Source of the DNA: Stieleria maiorica
GTDB taxonomy: Bacteria; Planctomycetota; Planctomycetia; Pirellulales; Pirellulaceae
NCBI RefSeq assembly: GCF_008035925.1
Contig: NZ_CP036264.1
Coordinates: 4,586,402-4,650,401, forward strand
Reading direction: 5' to 3'
Length of the DNA stretch: 64,000 nucleotides
Positions 44,098 to 58,263 of this stretch are shown here, piece after piece (the stretch's first letter is position 1; every line of letters starts with the position of its first letter). The notes under the pieces are model-generated. The model was not told where the DNA came from, ran no database searches, and saw only the letters and a list, made by a program, of their open reading frames with translations. The position numbers and the translations under genes are program-made.

Positions 44098-45561
44098 TCA
44101 GATGCGCATGGCAACGCCCAGCACACGTCGCACTTCGGCGGGGCTGGTCGTCCCTTCGCGGACCAATTCGGTCGCTCGTTCCCACAGCGACTTCATGCCA
44201 TGTTCAACGGCAATCCGGTAGGTCTGGCGTGAATCTTTGGTGTCCAGCACCGCACCGGCCAACCCGGCGTCGCGCAACGAAAGGAATTCGCTGACGATCA
44301 TCCTGCCTTGGTAACCGCTCTGACCGCAGGCCTCACAGCCGGCTGGAGTCCTGCACCAATCGATGGGAAGTCCATAAAAATCGTTCCCGTCATGGCTTTC
44401 CTCGGAGCAGTGACACAGTTTCCGCAGCAGACGTTGGCAGCACACACCGATCACGCCGCTGCGCAACAGGTAGGGTTCGATCCCCATGTCCAACAACCGG
44501 CTGACCGCGGTGACGGCGCTATCGGCATGAAAACTGGTCAGCATCAATTGACCGGTCAAACTGGCCTGGATCGCAATCTCAGCCGTCACCGGGTCCCGGA
44601 TCTCACCGATCATGATGACTTCAGGATCCTGGCGCAACAGCGATCGCAATCCGACGTGCAGGTCAAACCCCGCACCTTGGTTGACTTGGCTTTGCGAGAC
44701 ACCCTCGATCGGGACTTCGATCGGGTCTTCCAACGACATCAGGTTGCGGGCGCCGCCGGTCGTGCGGACCAGGTGCCGCAGCGAGGCATACAGCGTGGTC
44801 GATTTTCCGCTCCCGGCGGGCCCGCAAATCAGCAGCGCGCCGCTGGTTTCGGCGAGGCAATCTATCAAACTTTCGGTGACCTCGGGTGTATGCCCGAGAT
44901 CGTTAAGGTGACGGTACTGGTTGCCGTGCCCGAAGAAACGCAGGACGGCGCGTTCTCCGTGAAGCGTCGGATAGGTGCTGACACGGATCTCCGTGGAATC
45001 CCCCGGGGATTGCAACCGACCCTCTTGTGGAATGTCGCTTCGATAGGTCAACAAATTCGACAGGACTTTCAGCCGCGAAACGATCGACGAACTCGCCCCG
45101 CTGGGAAACTCGCCCAACAGGTGCAGCACGCCGTCATTGCGGAATCGAACGACCAGCCCACCGAGCGTGGGTTGAAAATGAACGTCGCTGGTTCTGACGC
45201 GTCCGGCAAATTCCAACAAACGCTCCACGAATTCGGTGGCGTAGGCGTCGGTCGTCGGACTTAAGTGCCGGATCCGCCCGACGATCGCGGCGCGCTGGCG
45301 TTCAAGATCAACCGTGTCATGCCGTTGCGGTGAACGATCGGCGTCACCGTGGCCGTTGCGTCCGGGTTTCAAAATCCCGTCGGACGTTCCATGTTCAGAC
45401 AACGATCCGGCAAATTGACAGGACACACTTTCCAGTTCGCTTGTCAGGGCGCAATCCGAGCGCATCCCTGCGTCCGCCGCTTCGGCAGAAGACGAAGCAC
45501 CTCGATTTTGTCTCGGTACCGCGTCACTGCGGTCGCGACGCGACCAATCAAAAATTCTCAT
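44098..45561 (-). CDS. gspE: Type II secretion/type IV pilus-like ATPase GspE
   Basis: A 487-residue hexameric secretion ATPase. Residues 1-100 are low-complexity and lack the usual N1 domain; the N2 domain starts at 'YATEFVERLLEFAGRVRTSDVHFQP'. Then Walker A 'GPAGSGKSTT', Asp box and Walker B 'DPEVIMIGEIRDPVTAEIAIQASLTGQL', His box 'LTSFHADSA', and a zinc-type region 'LCHCSEES...GCEACGQSGYQGR'. The first Cys pair is C-H-C rather than CxxC. It drives pseudopilus assembly with GspF, which precedes it by 8 bp. Other gsp genes are not in the window. Confidence 0.92.
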   Translation of the reverse strand: MRIFDWSRRDRSDAVPRQNRGASSSAEAADAGMRSDCALTSELESVSCQFAGSLSEHGTSDGILKPGRNGHGDADRSPQRHDTVDLERQRAAIVGRIRHLSPTTDAYATEFVERLLEFAGRVRTSDVHFQPTLGGLVVRFRNDGVLHLLGEFPSGASSSIVSRLKVLSNLLTYRSDIPQEGRLQSPGDSTEIRVSTYPTLHGERAVLRFFGHGNQYRHLNDLGHTPEVTESLIDCLAETSGALLICGPAGSGKSTTLYASLRHLVRTTGGARNLMSLEDPIEVPIEGVSQSQVNQGAGFDLHVGLRSLLRQDPEVIMIGEIRDPVTAEIAIQASLTGQLMLTSFHADSAVTAVSRLLDMGIEPYLLRSGVIGVCCQRLLRKLCHCSEESHDGNDFYGLPIDWCRTPAGCEACGQSGYQGRMIVSEFLSLRDAGLAGAVLDTKDSRQTYRIAVEHGMKSLWERATELVREGTTSPAEVRRVLGVAMRI

Positions 45562-45569
45562 CGGGCATC

Positions 45570-46643
45570 CTAGAATTCGCGGTTCTCAATGGCCCGCGTC
45601 GCAGCGTCACCGAGATTGTTGATGTACAACGAAAAGACACGGAAGATGATCAGAATCAAAACTGCCGCAATGATGGCCCAAATCAATGCGGAAGAGAAAT
45701 AGGTGATCGTCGCCATCGAAGACTTCACCTGGCTCTTGAGTTGCCGAAAGTGTTTGTCCAGCGTTTCGGAAAGGCGTCCGGATGCTTCGCCAAGCTCCAC
45801 CACTTCCAGCGTTTCTTTCTGGAACAAACCTGTATCGCTCAAGACACTGTGCATGTCGCGACCTTGCAGGATCGCGGTTTTGGCCGATTCTGCCTTGCTT
45901 CGGAACTGCGGCGTTCCGGCACTTTGGAAGGCCATGTCGACCGCCGACCAGGCGTCGATCCCGGAATCGATCGCCAACGAAAGTGTTTGCACGAAACGGG
46001 CTTCGGCGAAGACCCGAACGAGTCGACCGAGCCGAGGAATCCGCGCGAACCAGTCCAACAGGAACGTGAGATGCCCACGATTGGCCAGCGCGGCGATCAC
46101 GGCCCCGACTAGACAAACCGATCCGACGATCATCCCGTATTGAATCAGCCCGGAGACGCCTACTAGACCGAATCCAAGCAGGTCGGTCTGCGCATCCGAA
46201 TCCGTCGGCACCATCACCGACGGCAGGTAGATCATCAGTCCGATCACGATCACGGCAATCACCAACTGGATCACCGGCCAAAGGATGGAGCTAAAGAAAA
46301 CCTTTCGAAACTCCGCCATCTGTTGGTAGTAACCCGATAGCCGATCCAAGACACGATCCAGTCGACCGGTGCGTTCCCCGGCCTCGATCATCTGTGCAAA
46401 GTGATCGGGAAAGTAGTTGCCTTGCGCTTTTACCGCGTCGGCGAGCGATCCACCTTGGCGGACGTGATCGGCAACCGACCGCATCCGTTTTCCGTAGCGA
46501 TTGCCATGGTTCTCCGCCTCCCGATCGAAGACGCGGTGCGGGTCCAATCCGACTTCAAATGAGATTCCGACACGTTCGCACAGTGTGCTGAGCGTCTGGT
46601 GTTTGATGCGTGGGGCGAGCACGAGCCTTCCTTTCCGTTTCAA
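45570..46643 (-). CDS. gspF: Type II secretion inner-membrane platform protein GspF
   Basis: A 357-residue GspF/PilC platform protein with two T2SSF repeats. Repeat 1: 'TLCERVGISFEVGLDPHRVF', 'GGSLADAVKAQGNYFPDHFAQMIEAGERTGRLDRVLDRLSGYYQ', then two helices (about 118-190). Repeat 2: 'FVQTLSLAIDSGIDAWSAVDMAFQS', 'LFQKETLEVVELGEASGRLSETLDKHF', then a last helix. Slightly shorter than the usual 400 residues because the N-terminal tail is reduced. Pairs with GspE (8-bp gap) as an isolated two-gene operon. Confidence 0.93.
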   Translation of the reverse strand: MKRKGRLVLAPRIKHQTLSTLCERVGISFEVGLDPHRVFDREAENHGNRYGKRMRSVADHVRQGGSLADAVKAQGNYFPDHFAQMIEAGERTGRLDRVLDRLSGYYQQMAEFRKVFFSSILWPVIQLVIAVIVIGLMIYLPSVMVPTDSDAQTDLLGFGLVGVSGLIQYGMIVGSVCLVGAVIAALANRGHLTFLLDWFARIPRLGRLVRVFAEARFVQTLSLAIDSGIDAWSAVDMAFQSAGTPQFRSKAESAKTAILQGRDMHSVLSDTGLFQKETLEVVELGEASGRLSETLDKHFRQLKSQVKSSMATITYFSSALIWAIIAAVLILIIFRVFSLYINNLGDAATRAIENREF

Positions 46644-46752
46644 GATCCATCGAGCTGATCACCGAATCGGAAGGATAGCAATTGGGTCACGCCATCCCGT
46701 AAAGAAGCTGCGAAGGAATGGCAGTGGTTTGATGAAATGCGGCCGCGCGCGG

Positions 46753-48063
46753 TCAATCCTTGACGCGGAAACGCGTGACGGCGCCTTCGACAGACGGCAA
46801 CGCTTCGATTTCCGCAGTCGCCAGCTTGGCGGCCCCCTCACTGGCTTCGTGCGTCATGATCACCAACGGGACCAGTTCCAAATCGGCACCAGAAGCTTCC
46901 GATTCATGCTGGATCACCGATGCGATGGAAATCGAATGTTTGGCCAACACGTTGGCGATCGATGCCAGCGTGCCGGGATGATTGGCGACATGCAGCCTCA
47001 GATAAAAGCGGCCTCGCAATGTGTCGGCATCGCGCAGGATGGCGCGGGGGGGACTATCGCTGGAAAAGTATTCCAACGTCTGAAACGTCAGTTTCGTCCG
47101 TCCGACCGCCGTGTCAATCAAATCCGCAACGACAGCCGACGCAGTTGGCATTTGCCCGGCGCCCAGACCGTGAAAGAAAACCGGACCGACGGCATCGCCG
47201 ACCGCCCGGATCGCGTTGAACGCGTTTCGGACCTCCGCCAAAGGTGTCCCGATCTTCAACAAGGTCGGCGAAACCGACAACTCCAGACCGTCATCGGTCA
47301 GATTGGCAACCGCCAACAATTTGATCCGATAGCCGAGCTCTTTGGCGTAACGCAAATCGACCGGATCCAGGCCGTCGATTCCGACCTTCGGGATATCATT
47401 CCAATCGACGGCCGCACCGAAAGCCAAGTGGGCCAGGATCGCCAATTTTTGCGCCGCATCGGTCCCGTCGACGTCCATCGTCGGGTCCGCTTCGGCATAC
47501 CCTAAATCTTGGGCCTTTTTGACGACTTCCTGGTAATTCGACCCGAATTCATCCATTTGGCTCACGATGAAGTTGCTGGTCCCGTTCAGAATTCCTTCCA
47601 GGGATTGCAACTGATTGGCCGACAAGCACTGGCTGATGTTGGCGATGATCGGGATTCCGCCGGCAACCGAGGCTTCGAACGCGATGCTGCGCCCCAATTG
47701 TCTTGCCCGATCAAATAGTTCCGGCCCGTGCTCGGCCAGCAGCGCCTTGTTCGCCGTCACAATGTCTTTGCCGGACTCCAATAACCGCAGCATGATCGAT
47801 CGCGCCGGTTCCAGCCCGCCGATCAACTGGGCCACGACCGTGATTTCCGGGTCATCGACCACTTCATCGATCGAATCGGTCAACACCCCTTCGGGCAGGT
47901 CGATCCGCGCGGCCGCTTTGGTCAAGTCCCTCGCGACGGCTTTTCGCAACCACAACGTCCGACCGGCGTGCCGCGCCGTGCGGTCTCCGTGATCGAGCAA
48001 CAAACGCGCGACGCCGCTACCAACAGTTCCCAGGCCAACAATGGCGATATTTGTCTTTTCCAT
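46753..48063 (-). CDS. hom: Homoserine dehydrogenase
   Basis: A 436-residue enzyme reducing aspartate semialdehyde to homoserine, the branch to Met, Thr and Ile. NAD(P) site 'IAIVGLGTVGSGVARLL' at residues 6-22; catalytic domain 'ASVAGGIPIIANISQCLSANQLQSLEGILNGTSNFI', with 'AEADPTMDVDGTDAAQKLAILA' as family signature; C-terminal ACT domain ('HVANHPGTLASIANVLAKHSISIASVIQHE') for allosteric feedback, usually by threonine. The ATG at 48063 is chosen since the N-terminal Rossmann strand follows directly. A PilZ-like gene lies 46 bp upstream on the same strand. Confidence 0.96.
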   Translation of the reverse strand: MEKTNIAIVGLGTVGSGVARLLLDHGDRTARHAGRTLWLRKAVARDLTKAAARIDLPEGVLTDSIDEVVDDPEITVVAQLIGGLEPARSIMLRLLESGKDIVTANKALLAEHGPELFDRARQLGRSIAFEASVAGGIPIIANISQCLSANQLQSLEGILNGTSNFIVSQMDEFGSNYQEVVKKAQDLGYAEADPTMDVDGTDAAQKLAILAHLAFGAAVDWNDIPKVGIDGLDPVDLRYAKELGYRIKLLAVANLTDDGLELSVSPTLLKIGTPLAEVRNAFNAIRAVGDAVGPVFFHGLGAGQMPTASAVVADLIDTAVGRTKLTFQTLEYFSSDSPPRAILRDADTLRGRFYLRLHVANHPGTLASIANVLAKHSISIASVIQHESEASGADLELVPLVIMTHEASEGAAKLATAEIEALPSVEGAVTRFRVKD

Positions 48064-48109
48064 GACGCCAGATGTTAACCGCCAAACCCGATTTGAACGA
48101 GACGGGGCC

Positions 48110-48475
48110 CTAGCGATGAATGTTGATGAATTGCCAGCCCGAGATCTTCCAGTTCGCACCGAAAGGACGACACCAACGGCACTGGGCCAGCACCTTGACC
48201 GGGCCTCCCTTGAGCGACTCGATCGTCAACACCGCCGTGGATCGCTCGGGGATCTCCACATCGGTGATCAACCCGATGCCGGCCGCGGAGACACCTCGCG
48301 AAAATGACAGAATTGTCTCGCTGGAACCCCGGATCTGCATCGTCACCGGCCGGACCAGGTGTTCGCGGTGCGCCGACCGATTCTCAATGCGATCGTAAAA
48401 CGCGTCTTCCTCGAGAAGATCTCGAACGGCGTTCTCGACATCCATGTTCGGTGCGGTACCGGAAAGACGCAACAT
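48110..48475 (-). CDS. PilZ-domain-like protein
   Basis: A 121-residue cytoplasmic protein. 'HREHLVRPV' resembles the RxxxR half and 'SRGVSAAGIGLITD' the [D/N]xSxxG half of the c-di-GMP-binding PilZ motif, with beta strands ('TAVLTIESLKGGPVKVLAQCRWCRP') of the PilZ barrel between and after. The R-x4-R spacing and the absent D/N in the second motif make ligand binding doubtful. GGAG lies 10 bases before the ATG. It precedes hom on the same strand with no obvious functional link. Confidence 0.65.
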   Translation of the reverse strand: MLRLSGTAPNMDVENAVRDLLEEDAFYDRIENRSAHREHLVRPVTMQIRGSSETILSFSRGVSAAGIGLITDVEIPERSTAVLTIESLKGGPVKVLAQCRWCRPFGANWKISGWQFINIHR

Positions 48476-48779
48476 GTTGGGCAGGCTCCTGCGCTGATCA
48501 GCGGGTGACGCGGACGGATCGCGTCACTAAACGAGGACGAGGGATGACGGTCAGTCGGGAATGCGGGACAGACGTGGTCTGCCGACGCGAACCCTGTCTC
48601 GCAAGCCTGCGGGGCGTTCTAGGGACGTGCAAACGGATTTGCGGTCGAATCTTTAAGAAACCGACCAATCTCGATCCAGGGGTTCGATCCGCACGTTCAT
48701 AGCAGCACGCCTAGGTCAGTAAATCGCCCCCCGAACGGAAGAGTGAAGGCGACCGATCGTGACGATCCCGCCGACCGGT
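48476..48779. other. Intergenic gap, nothing recognised
   Basis: About 300 bp between the PilZ-like gene start and the stop of the TIM-barrel gene. It should hold the promoter of the PilZ-hom unit; no clear promoter, palindrome or small gene could be picked out. Confidence 0.5.
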
Positions 48780-49658
48780 CTACAAAGAACGCAGATAGGC
48801 CGCGCTCTGCCGAATGCTCTGGACCGGGTGCGGTGAATGGTCTTGTTCGACATGACAGTGTTCCACCCCCGCCTCGGCGGCAGCGGCAAGAATCGGTTCC
48901 ATCGGGATCACACCGTTGCCCAACTCTTTGAACGCCTGTTTAGGGATTCCGTCGTACTGAGGTGGCGAAACGCTGCGGTCGAGGTCTTTCAGGTGCAATT
49001 GGGTCACTCGACCGGAGAGCTTTCGGATCCATTCCGCCGCATCGTGACCACCGACGGCGACCCAGAAGACATCGATTTCGAACTTCATGTCCTCCGAGAA
49101 CTCTTCGATGAACACGTCATAGCCACAGCGATCACCCTCAAGCGGTTTGAACTCGAACGCATGGTTGTGATAGGCCAACTGAATTCCGGCACGTTTCGCT
49201 TTTTCGGCCGCAACGTTGCATTGCTCGGCGACCTTTTTGTATTGGTCCAGCGAACCACGCAGCTCGGCCCCCAAATAGGGCACGACGACGTGGGTCAGCC
49301 CGAACTCATTGGCCTTGTCCAGCAACTCCTCAAACGGCTGGACACCTTTTTGATCCGGTTTCAGGATCCCGTCGGTGTTGATGTGCGACGAGTTCACCGC
49401 CATCCCATTGGCCTTAGCTTCCCGAATCATCGCGTCGGCACCGGGAAACCCGTACGGTTCGACTTGCTTGTACCCCGCATCGGCAACCGCCTTCAGCGTG
49501 CCGGCGACGTCCGCGGCGATCTCGTTTCGCAGCGTGTAGAGCTGGATTCCGATTTCCTTGCGGTATCGGTTATCCGGCTCCAGGGCGTTTAGCCAGTTGG
49601 GCCGAGCGAGAGCGGCGGTCAGTGCGGCGCCGGTCGCAATGAATTGACGTCGTTTCAT
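48780..49658 (-). CDS. Tat-exported sugar phosphate isomerase/epimerase-like protein
   Basis: A 292-residue xylose-isomerase-like TIM barrel (AP endonuclease family 2 superfamily). Twin-arginine signal 'MKRRQFIATGAALTAALARP'. Barrel motifs: 'IGIQLYTLRNEI', 'GYKQVEPYG', 'NSSHI', 'LAYHNHAFEF', 'FEIDVFWVAVGGHDAAEWI', 'VTQLHLKDLD', 'GVEHCHVEQD'; the Glu/Asp/His set that binds a divalent metal is present. Such exported members are abundant in planctomycetes and may act on keto-sugars alongside DUF1080 enzymes. Stands alone; the upstream gap contains a hairpin. Confidence 0.88.
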   Translation of the reverse strand: MKRRQFIATGAALTAALARPNWLNALEPDNRYRKEIGIQLYTLRNEIAADVAGTLKAVADAGYKQVEPYGFPGADAMIREAKANGMAVNSSHINTDGILKPDQKGVQPFEELLDKANEFGLTHVVVPYLGAELRGSLDQYKKVAEQCNVAAEKAKRAGIQLAYHNHAFEFKPLEGDRCGYDVFIEEFSEDMKFEIDVFWVAVGGHDAAEWIRKLSGRVTQLHLKDLDRSVSPPQYDGIPKQAFKELGNGVIPMEPILAAAAEAGVEHCHVEQDHSPHPVQSIRQSAAYLRSL

Positions 49659-49763
49659 GGTCGTGGTCGATGGTTGGGGTGAGGAAAAGAAACCGGTGCT
49701 GTCACCGCGATGGGGAAGGACGGCTTTGCAGCAACCATGATAACCGCCGATTCGCGCAAGCGT

Positions 49764-49793
49764 CGGGCCCCGTGCAAAAACACACGAGGCCCG
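49764..49793. terminator. Hairpin downstream of gltD
   Basis: CGGGCCCCGTG (49764-49774) pairs with CACGAGGCCCG (49783-49793) with one mismatch and an 8-nt A-rich loop. It lies 70 bp after the gltD stop on its leftward path; no T-tract follows. The left flank repeats a string found at 43887-43913. Confidence 0.5.
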
Positions 49794-49862
49794 AGACGTG
49801 TTGTTCCGAATGCGAAGAGGTGTTATGCAGCTCCTCGCACGGATTTGATAAATCTTTCGCCG

Positions 49863-51365
49863 CTAGCCGACTTGCATCGCCGTCCCCATGGTCACCCCTG
49901 GGGCAGGCAAGTTGCTCTCGCCTTGCAGGAAAATGTCGATCGACCGTGCGGCACCACGGCCCTCGTTGATCGCCCAAACGACCAAACTTTGGCCGCGGCG
50001 ACAGTCTCCTGCGGCAAAGACCTTGTCGATGCTCGTCGCAAATTCGCCATGCTCGGCCTTGAAGTTGCTTCGTGGATCGGTTTCCAGGCCCAGCGATTCG
50101 GGGACGTACTGCTCCGGCCCCAAAAATCCCATCGACAGCAGGATCAACTGAGCGGGCCACTGTTTCTCGGAACCTTCAACTTCCGCCATCTGCCACTTCC
50201 CGGCTTCATCTTTGGTCCATTCGACCTCGACGGTCTTGATGCCCGACAATTCGCCTTTCGCGTCGACCACAAATTCCTTGCTCAGGATTTGATACTCGCG
50301 CGGGTCGCGACCGAATTTCGCTTCGGCTTCTTCGTGACCGTAATCGACACGGAAGATGCGCGGCCATTCCGGCCAAGGATTATCCGGGGCACGGTCGGCA
50401 GGCGGTTTGGGCAACAGCTCAAAATTAACAAGGCTTCGGCAGCCGTGCCGCAAACTGGTCGCGATGCAGTCGGTCCCTGTGTCACCGCCGCCGATCACGA
50501 TGACATCTTTCCCTTCGGCGCTGATGAACCCGTCACCGAGCGTCTCGCCGTGGACGCTCTGCCGCGTGTTGGCGGTCAAGAATTCCATCGCAAAATGGAC
50601 TCCCTTGGCGTCGCGATTCGGGATCGGCAGATCGCGAGGCTTGGTCGCACCACAGGCCAACAGGACCGCGTCGTTCTCGTTGACCAACTCCTTGGGGTCC
50701 AAGTCGACGCCGACATTCGCGTTGGTGACAAACTTGATCCCTTCGGCGGTCATCTTGTCGACGCGGCGCTGGACGGCTTCCTTGGACAGCTTCATGTTCG
50801 GGATGCCGTACTGCAGCAACCCGCCGATGCGATTGGCTCGTTCATAAACAGTCACGCTGTGGCCCGCCTTGTTCAATTGGTCGGCGGCGGTCAAGCCGGC
50901 CGGCCCGCTGCCAACGATCGCGACCGATTTTCCGGTTCGGCTTTCGGGCGGTTCGGGGACGATCCAACCTTCTTCCCAGGCCCGATCGACGATCGCGTTT
51001 TCGATATTCTTGATCGTCACCGGCGGATGATTGATGCCCAGGACGCACGATCCTTCGCACGGTGCGGGACAGGTGCGTCCGGTGAACTCGGGGAAGTTGT
51101 TCGTCTTGTGCAGTCGCTCAATCGCTTCCTTCCAACGATTGTTGTAGACCAGATCGTTCCACTCGGGAATCAAATTATCGATCGGACAGCCCGAGCTTGA
51201 CTGGCAAAACGGCACCCCGCAATCCATGCAACGCGCGCCTTGTTCACGCAGGTGGTCGATCTTGTGTTCGGTGTAGATTTCGTCGTAATCGTTCAGTCGG
51301 ACGACCGGCAATCGCCACGGAACTTTTTTACGGTCGAACTCTTTGAACCCGGTTGCCTTTCCCAT
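49863..51365 (-). CDS. gltD: Glutamate synthase small subunit
   Basis: A 500-residue flavoprotein that passes electrons from NADPH to GltB. The N-terminal Fer4_20 region has both Cys clusters ('[24 protein letters not shown]', '[12 protein letters not shown]') for two [4Fe-4S] centres. FAD site '[17 protein letters not shown]' at about 147-163; NADPH site '[21 protein letters not shown]'; C-terminal FAD contact '[26 protein letters not shown]'. Length is normal. Lies 65 bp after gltB. Confidence 0.97.
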   Translation of the reverse strand: MGKATGFKEFDRKKVPWRLPVVRLNDYDEIYTEHKIDHLREQGARCMDCGVPFCQSSSGCPIDNLIPEWNDLVYNNRWKEAIERLHKTNNFPEFTGRTCPAPCEGSCVLGINHPPVTIKNIENAIVDRAWEEGWIVPEPPESRTGKSVAIVGSGPAGLTAADQLNKAGHSVTVYERANRIGGLLQYGIPNMKLSKEAVQRRVDKMTAEGIKFVTNANVGVDLDPKELVNENDAVLLACGATKPRDLPIPNRDAKGVHFAMEFLTANTRQSVHGETLGDGFISAEGKDVIVIGGGDTGTDCIATSLRHGCRSLVNFELLPKPPADRAPDNPWPEWPRIFRVDYGHEEAEAKFGRDPREYQILSKEFVVDAKGELSGIKTVEVEWTKDEAGKWQMAEVEGSEKQWPAQLILLSMGFLGPEQYVPESLGLETDPRSNFKAEHGEFATSIDKVFAAGDCRRGQSLVVWAINEGRGAARSIDIFLQGESNLPAPGVTMGTAMQVG

Positions 51366-51430
51366 CAGTCTACTCTTCGTCTATCGTTTGAAATGTATCG
51401 GATTTGATTCGGTTGCCGCACGCGTGATGC

Positions 51431-56068
<4,638 letters not shown>

Positions 56069-56126
56069 TGCCGTGCGGATCGTGAGCGATATGAATGGTG
56101 ATTTGATGAGGTGTCGTCGCCGCCTT

Positions 56127-57101
56127 CTATGCGACGACGGAGGTTCCGGGGCTGATCGTCGCCCCCGGCGTTGGTGACTTCTGGCGATTGCCGCTGCCGC
56201 GTTTGTCTCGGTCAGGTTCTAAGGGCCGGCCCAACAGCAATGATCCGAATTCGTAGCCCGCTGCACTCGGCCGGCCGGAGCGACGAAACACGATCCCCAG
56301 CGGTCGGACCATCCGCAGATCGCGACAGGCCACCACCCGCAATGCGCCGGTCGCTGTCTCGCGGCGGACGGCGGCCTCGGGCAAGAAGCCGGCGCCGTCG
56401 TTGGCCTGGATCGCCCGCACGATCGAATCCGCGTTGTCAAACTCATTGCGAAAATCGACGCGGATCCCCGATCGCTTCAACGTCGAGTCAATCATCCGCC
56501 GAAGTTCCAGACTACGGTCGAAACCGACCATCTCGATTCCGTCCAGATCCGCCAGTTCCGCCTCATTGTGTTTGGCCAACGGGTGCCCGGCGGAACAAAC
56601 CAACCGCACCGGTTCCTTTTGCCAAGGCACCACAACGATCTGTTTGCTCGGCTTGGGGAAACTGACCAGCCCGATTTCCGCGTCGCCGTTGAGCAGGTTT
56701 CGGATCACGGCCTCGTTCTGGCCATAACCGATACGTACATCGACCTCGGGATACAAGCGACCGAATTCCTCAATCGCTTCGGGCATATAACTCAGCCCCA
56801 CGGAATAGATCGCCGCAATGTGCAATGGACCGGCGAGACCTCGCCCGGCCGTAATCACCCGCTCTTCCAGGCGATGGTATGCGGCAAGAATCTCCTTCAG
56901 TCCGCAGTGATAGTTCGTTCCTGCAGTGGTCAGTGTCAACGGCCGTGTCGAACGGTCGATCAGCTGAACGCCGAGTGATTCTTCCAGGTGCTGGATCGCT
57001 TGGCTGGCGGCACTTTGAGTCACACCGCGAGCGTCCGCAGCTTTGGAAAAGCTACGCAGCTGGGCGACGTCACAGAAAATCTCAAGCGTTCTTAGTTGCA
57101 A
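56127..57101 (-). CDS. LysR-type regulator upstream of gltBD
   Basis: A 324-residue LysR protein. Helix-turn-helix at residues 1-60 ('LRTLEIFCDVAQLRSFSKAADARGVTQSAASQAIQHLEESLGVQLIDRSTRPLTLT'), followed by two alpha/beta effector lobes and a 35-residue Gly/Ser-rich tail that is unusual. The gene is in the same orientation as gltB, 58 bp upstream, whereas GltC in Bacillus diverges from gltAB, so it may be cotranscribed with gltBD. Control of glutamate synthesis is a plausible role, inferred from position. A palindrome with T-N11-A form lies 14 bp before its start. Confidence 0.9.
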   Translation of the reverse strand: MQLRTLEIFCDVAQLRSFSKAADARGVTQSAASQAIQHLEESLGVQLIDRSTRPLTLTTAGTNYHCGLKEILAAYHRLEERVITAGRGLAGPLHIAAIYSVGLSYMPEAIEEFGRLYPEVDVRIGYGQNEAVIRNLLNGDAEIGLVSFPKPSKQIVVVPWQKEPVRLVCSAGHPLAKHNEAELADLDGIEMVGFDRSLELRRMIDSTLKRSGIRVDFRNEFDNADSIVRAIQANDGAGFLPEAAVRRETATGALRVVACRDLRMVRPLGIVFRRSGRPSAAGYEFGSLLLGRPLEPDRDKRGSGNRQKSPTPGATISPGTSVVA

Positions 57102-57114
57102 TCGTGTTCCGGTT

Positions 57115-57129
57115 ATTAGAAACTCTAAT
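57115..57129. promoter_or_regulatory. Palindrome at the lysR start (T-N11-A type)
   Basis: ATTAGA-AAC-TCTAAT: a perfect 6-bp inverted repeat with 3-bp spacer, containing T-N11-A as expected for LysR-family sites. Centred about 21 bp before the lysR ATG, it is a candidate autoregulatory and gltBD control site. Confidence 0.6.
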
Positions 57130-57377
57130 GCTGAGTGCCCAAACAGTTCGGACTTGCTAATGCGAAGTTAAGCGGATCCTGGGGCATCGTCAAGGCGCGG
57201 TAGCTTGGCGGCCCCGCCGGCTGGACTAATGCGGGTATCCACGCCACTACGGGCCCGGAATGTCGCGTTGATACGGACTCGGGGCTCAGGGCTCAGGGTC
57301 CTGGTCAAGATTCGGCGAGCCGATTGGTAGGCAGGTTCCGCCGCCGATGGTTGACCATTACGGGGCGCAGTGACCGC

Positions 57378-57638
57378 TCAACCTCCGGTCGCTTTGAATC
57401 GTTGGGGGAGAGTGAAGGAGTAGATCACGATGAGTGACCCCACGCTCAAGACCAGCCACGGAAACCACTCCTTGGGTTGCCAGGTGATCGTGGTCTGTCC
57501 CGCGATGCTCGAAGGGTTAAAGAACTCTTTGGCGCTAGAGCCGCGATTGGAATAGAAATTGGCACTGTCGATCACCAGCGATTCGAATCCGACGATGATC
57601 GCCATGATGCCCAGCGCAATGAAGAATGCACGCCACAT
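57378..57638 (-). CDS. Small two-helix membrane protein
   Basis: An 86-residue protein starting at the ATG at 57638, with CAGGAG nine or so bases upstream. Helices at about 3-22 ('RAFFIALGIMAIIVGFESLV') and 62-79 ('FPWLVLSVGSLIVIYSFTL') flank a polar loop with 'NFYSNRGSSAKEFFNPSS'. The layout (M-W-R-A-F-F start, two helices, short loop) is one I recall as common in planctomycete genomes, function unknown. The longer open frame up to 57893 begins inside a repeat and is rejected. Stands alone between lysR and the RAYT region. Confidence 0.75.
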   Translation of the reverse strand: MWRAFFIALGIMAIIVGFESLVIDSANFYSNRGSSAKEFFNPSSIAGQTTITWQPKEWFPWLVLSVGSLIVIYSFTLPQRFKATGG

Positions 57639-57844
57639 TGTCAGGGTCTCCTGGGGAAGGTGAAGAGAGGCCGGATCGACCGACCGCCGATAGAGAAAGA
57701 GGCCCCAAGCAGGGATAGCCTGTCTAAACGGCTCCCAGTCCTTGGTGTCCCACTGAATCATCGACGGCCCCAATGCTTGCAAATCAAAGAGTTCACCCCA
57801 GTACCCATAACCGCAACATCCGCGCCAGCCCTCAATCCTTAAAT

Positions 57845-57910
57845 CGGTGCCACCCATCAATCCGTCCGAGAAAGTGCCACCCATCACATTCAACTGGTGT
57901 CACCCATCAT
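57845..57910. repeat. Left REP-like cluster (GTGCCACCCATC, three copies)
   Basis: GGTGCCACCCATCA (57846), GTGCCACCCATCAC (57874) and GGTGTCACCCATCA (57897), spaced 23-28 bp. The opposite orientation, GGTGGGTGGCACC, occurs twice on the far side of the RAYT-like gene (59482-59514). The sets therefore bracket the gene as inverted copies. Confidence 0.85.
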
Positions 57911-58263
57911 TCGGACCAAATCAATCGGGCAGCCTCTGGATTCGCATTTTCGCACGGATAGCCGCGGGACCGTTTCTGACCGAGATCGGTCAGAATCCTT
58001 CACTCGCGTAAGGAATTGCCGACTCATGTCAGATGTCACCGTCATCGCACTTCGCGATTGTGAATCGATCGCATCTCGGTACCACAAATGACAGAGCGCA
58101 GAATAGAAAACTGCAGCCCCCACCAACTCGCGCTCGGCGGCTATCTAAATCGCCCGGGCGGCCTCGCGAGTCCCCTTAGCGACGTGTTCGGCAACCAGTG
58201 TCAGAAATTGTTTACTGCGACGACGAGAACGCGTCACCCGCTTGCCTACCCTATCTATCGCGT
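57894..58263. other. Non-coding gap before the RAYT-like gene stop
   Basis: 370 bp without a supported gene; open frames are short and lack domains. It contains part of the left REP cluster and a near-perfect palindrome TCTGACCGA-GA-TCGGTCAGA (57975-57994), operator-like but with no evident target gene. Confidence 0.5.

Noticed and set aside
57639..57893. Longer form (171 residues) of the small two-helix membrane protein
   Set aside because: The added N-terminus starts in a REP-like repeat and is not protein-like; CAGGAG supports the ATG at 57638.
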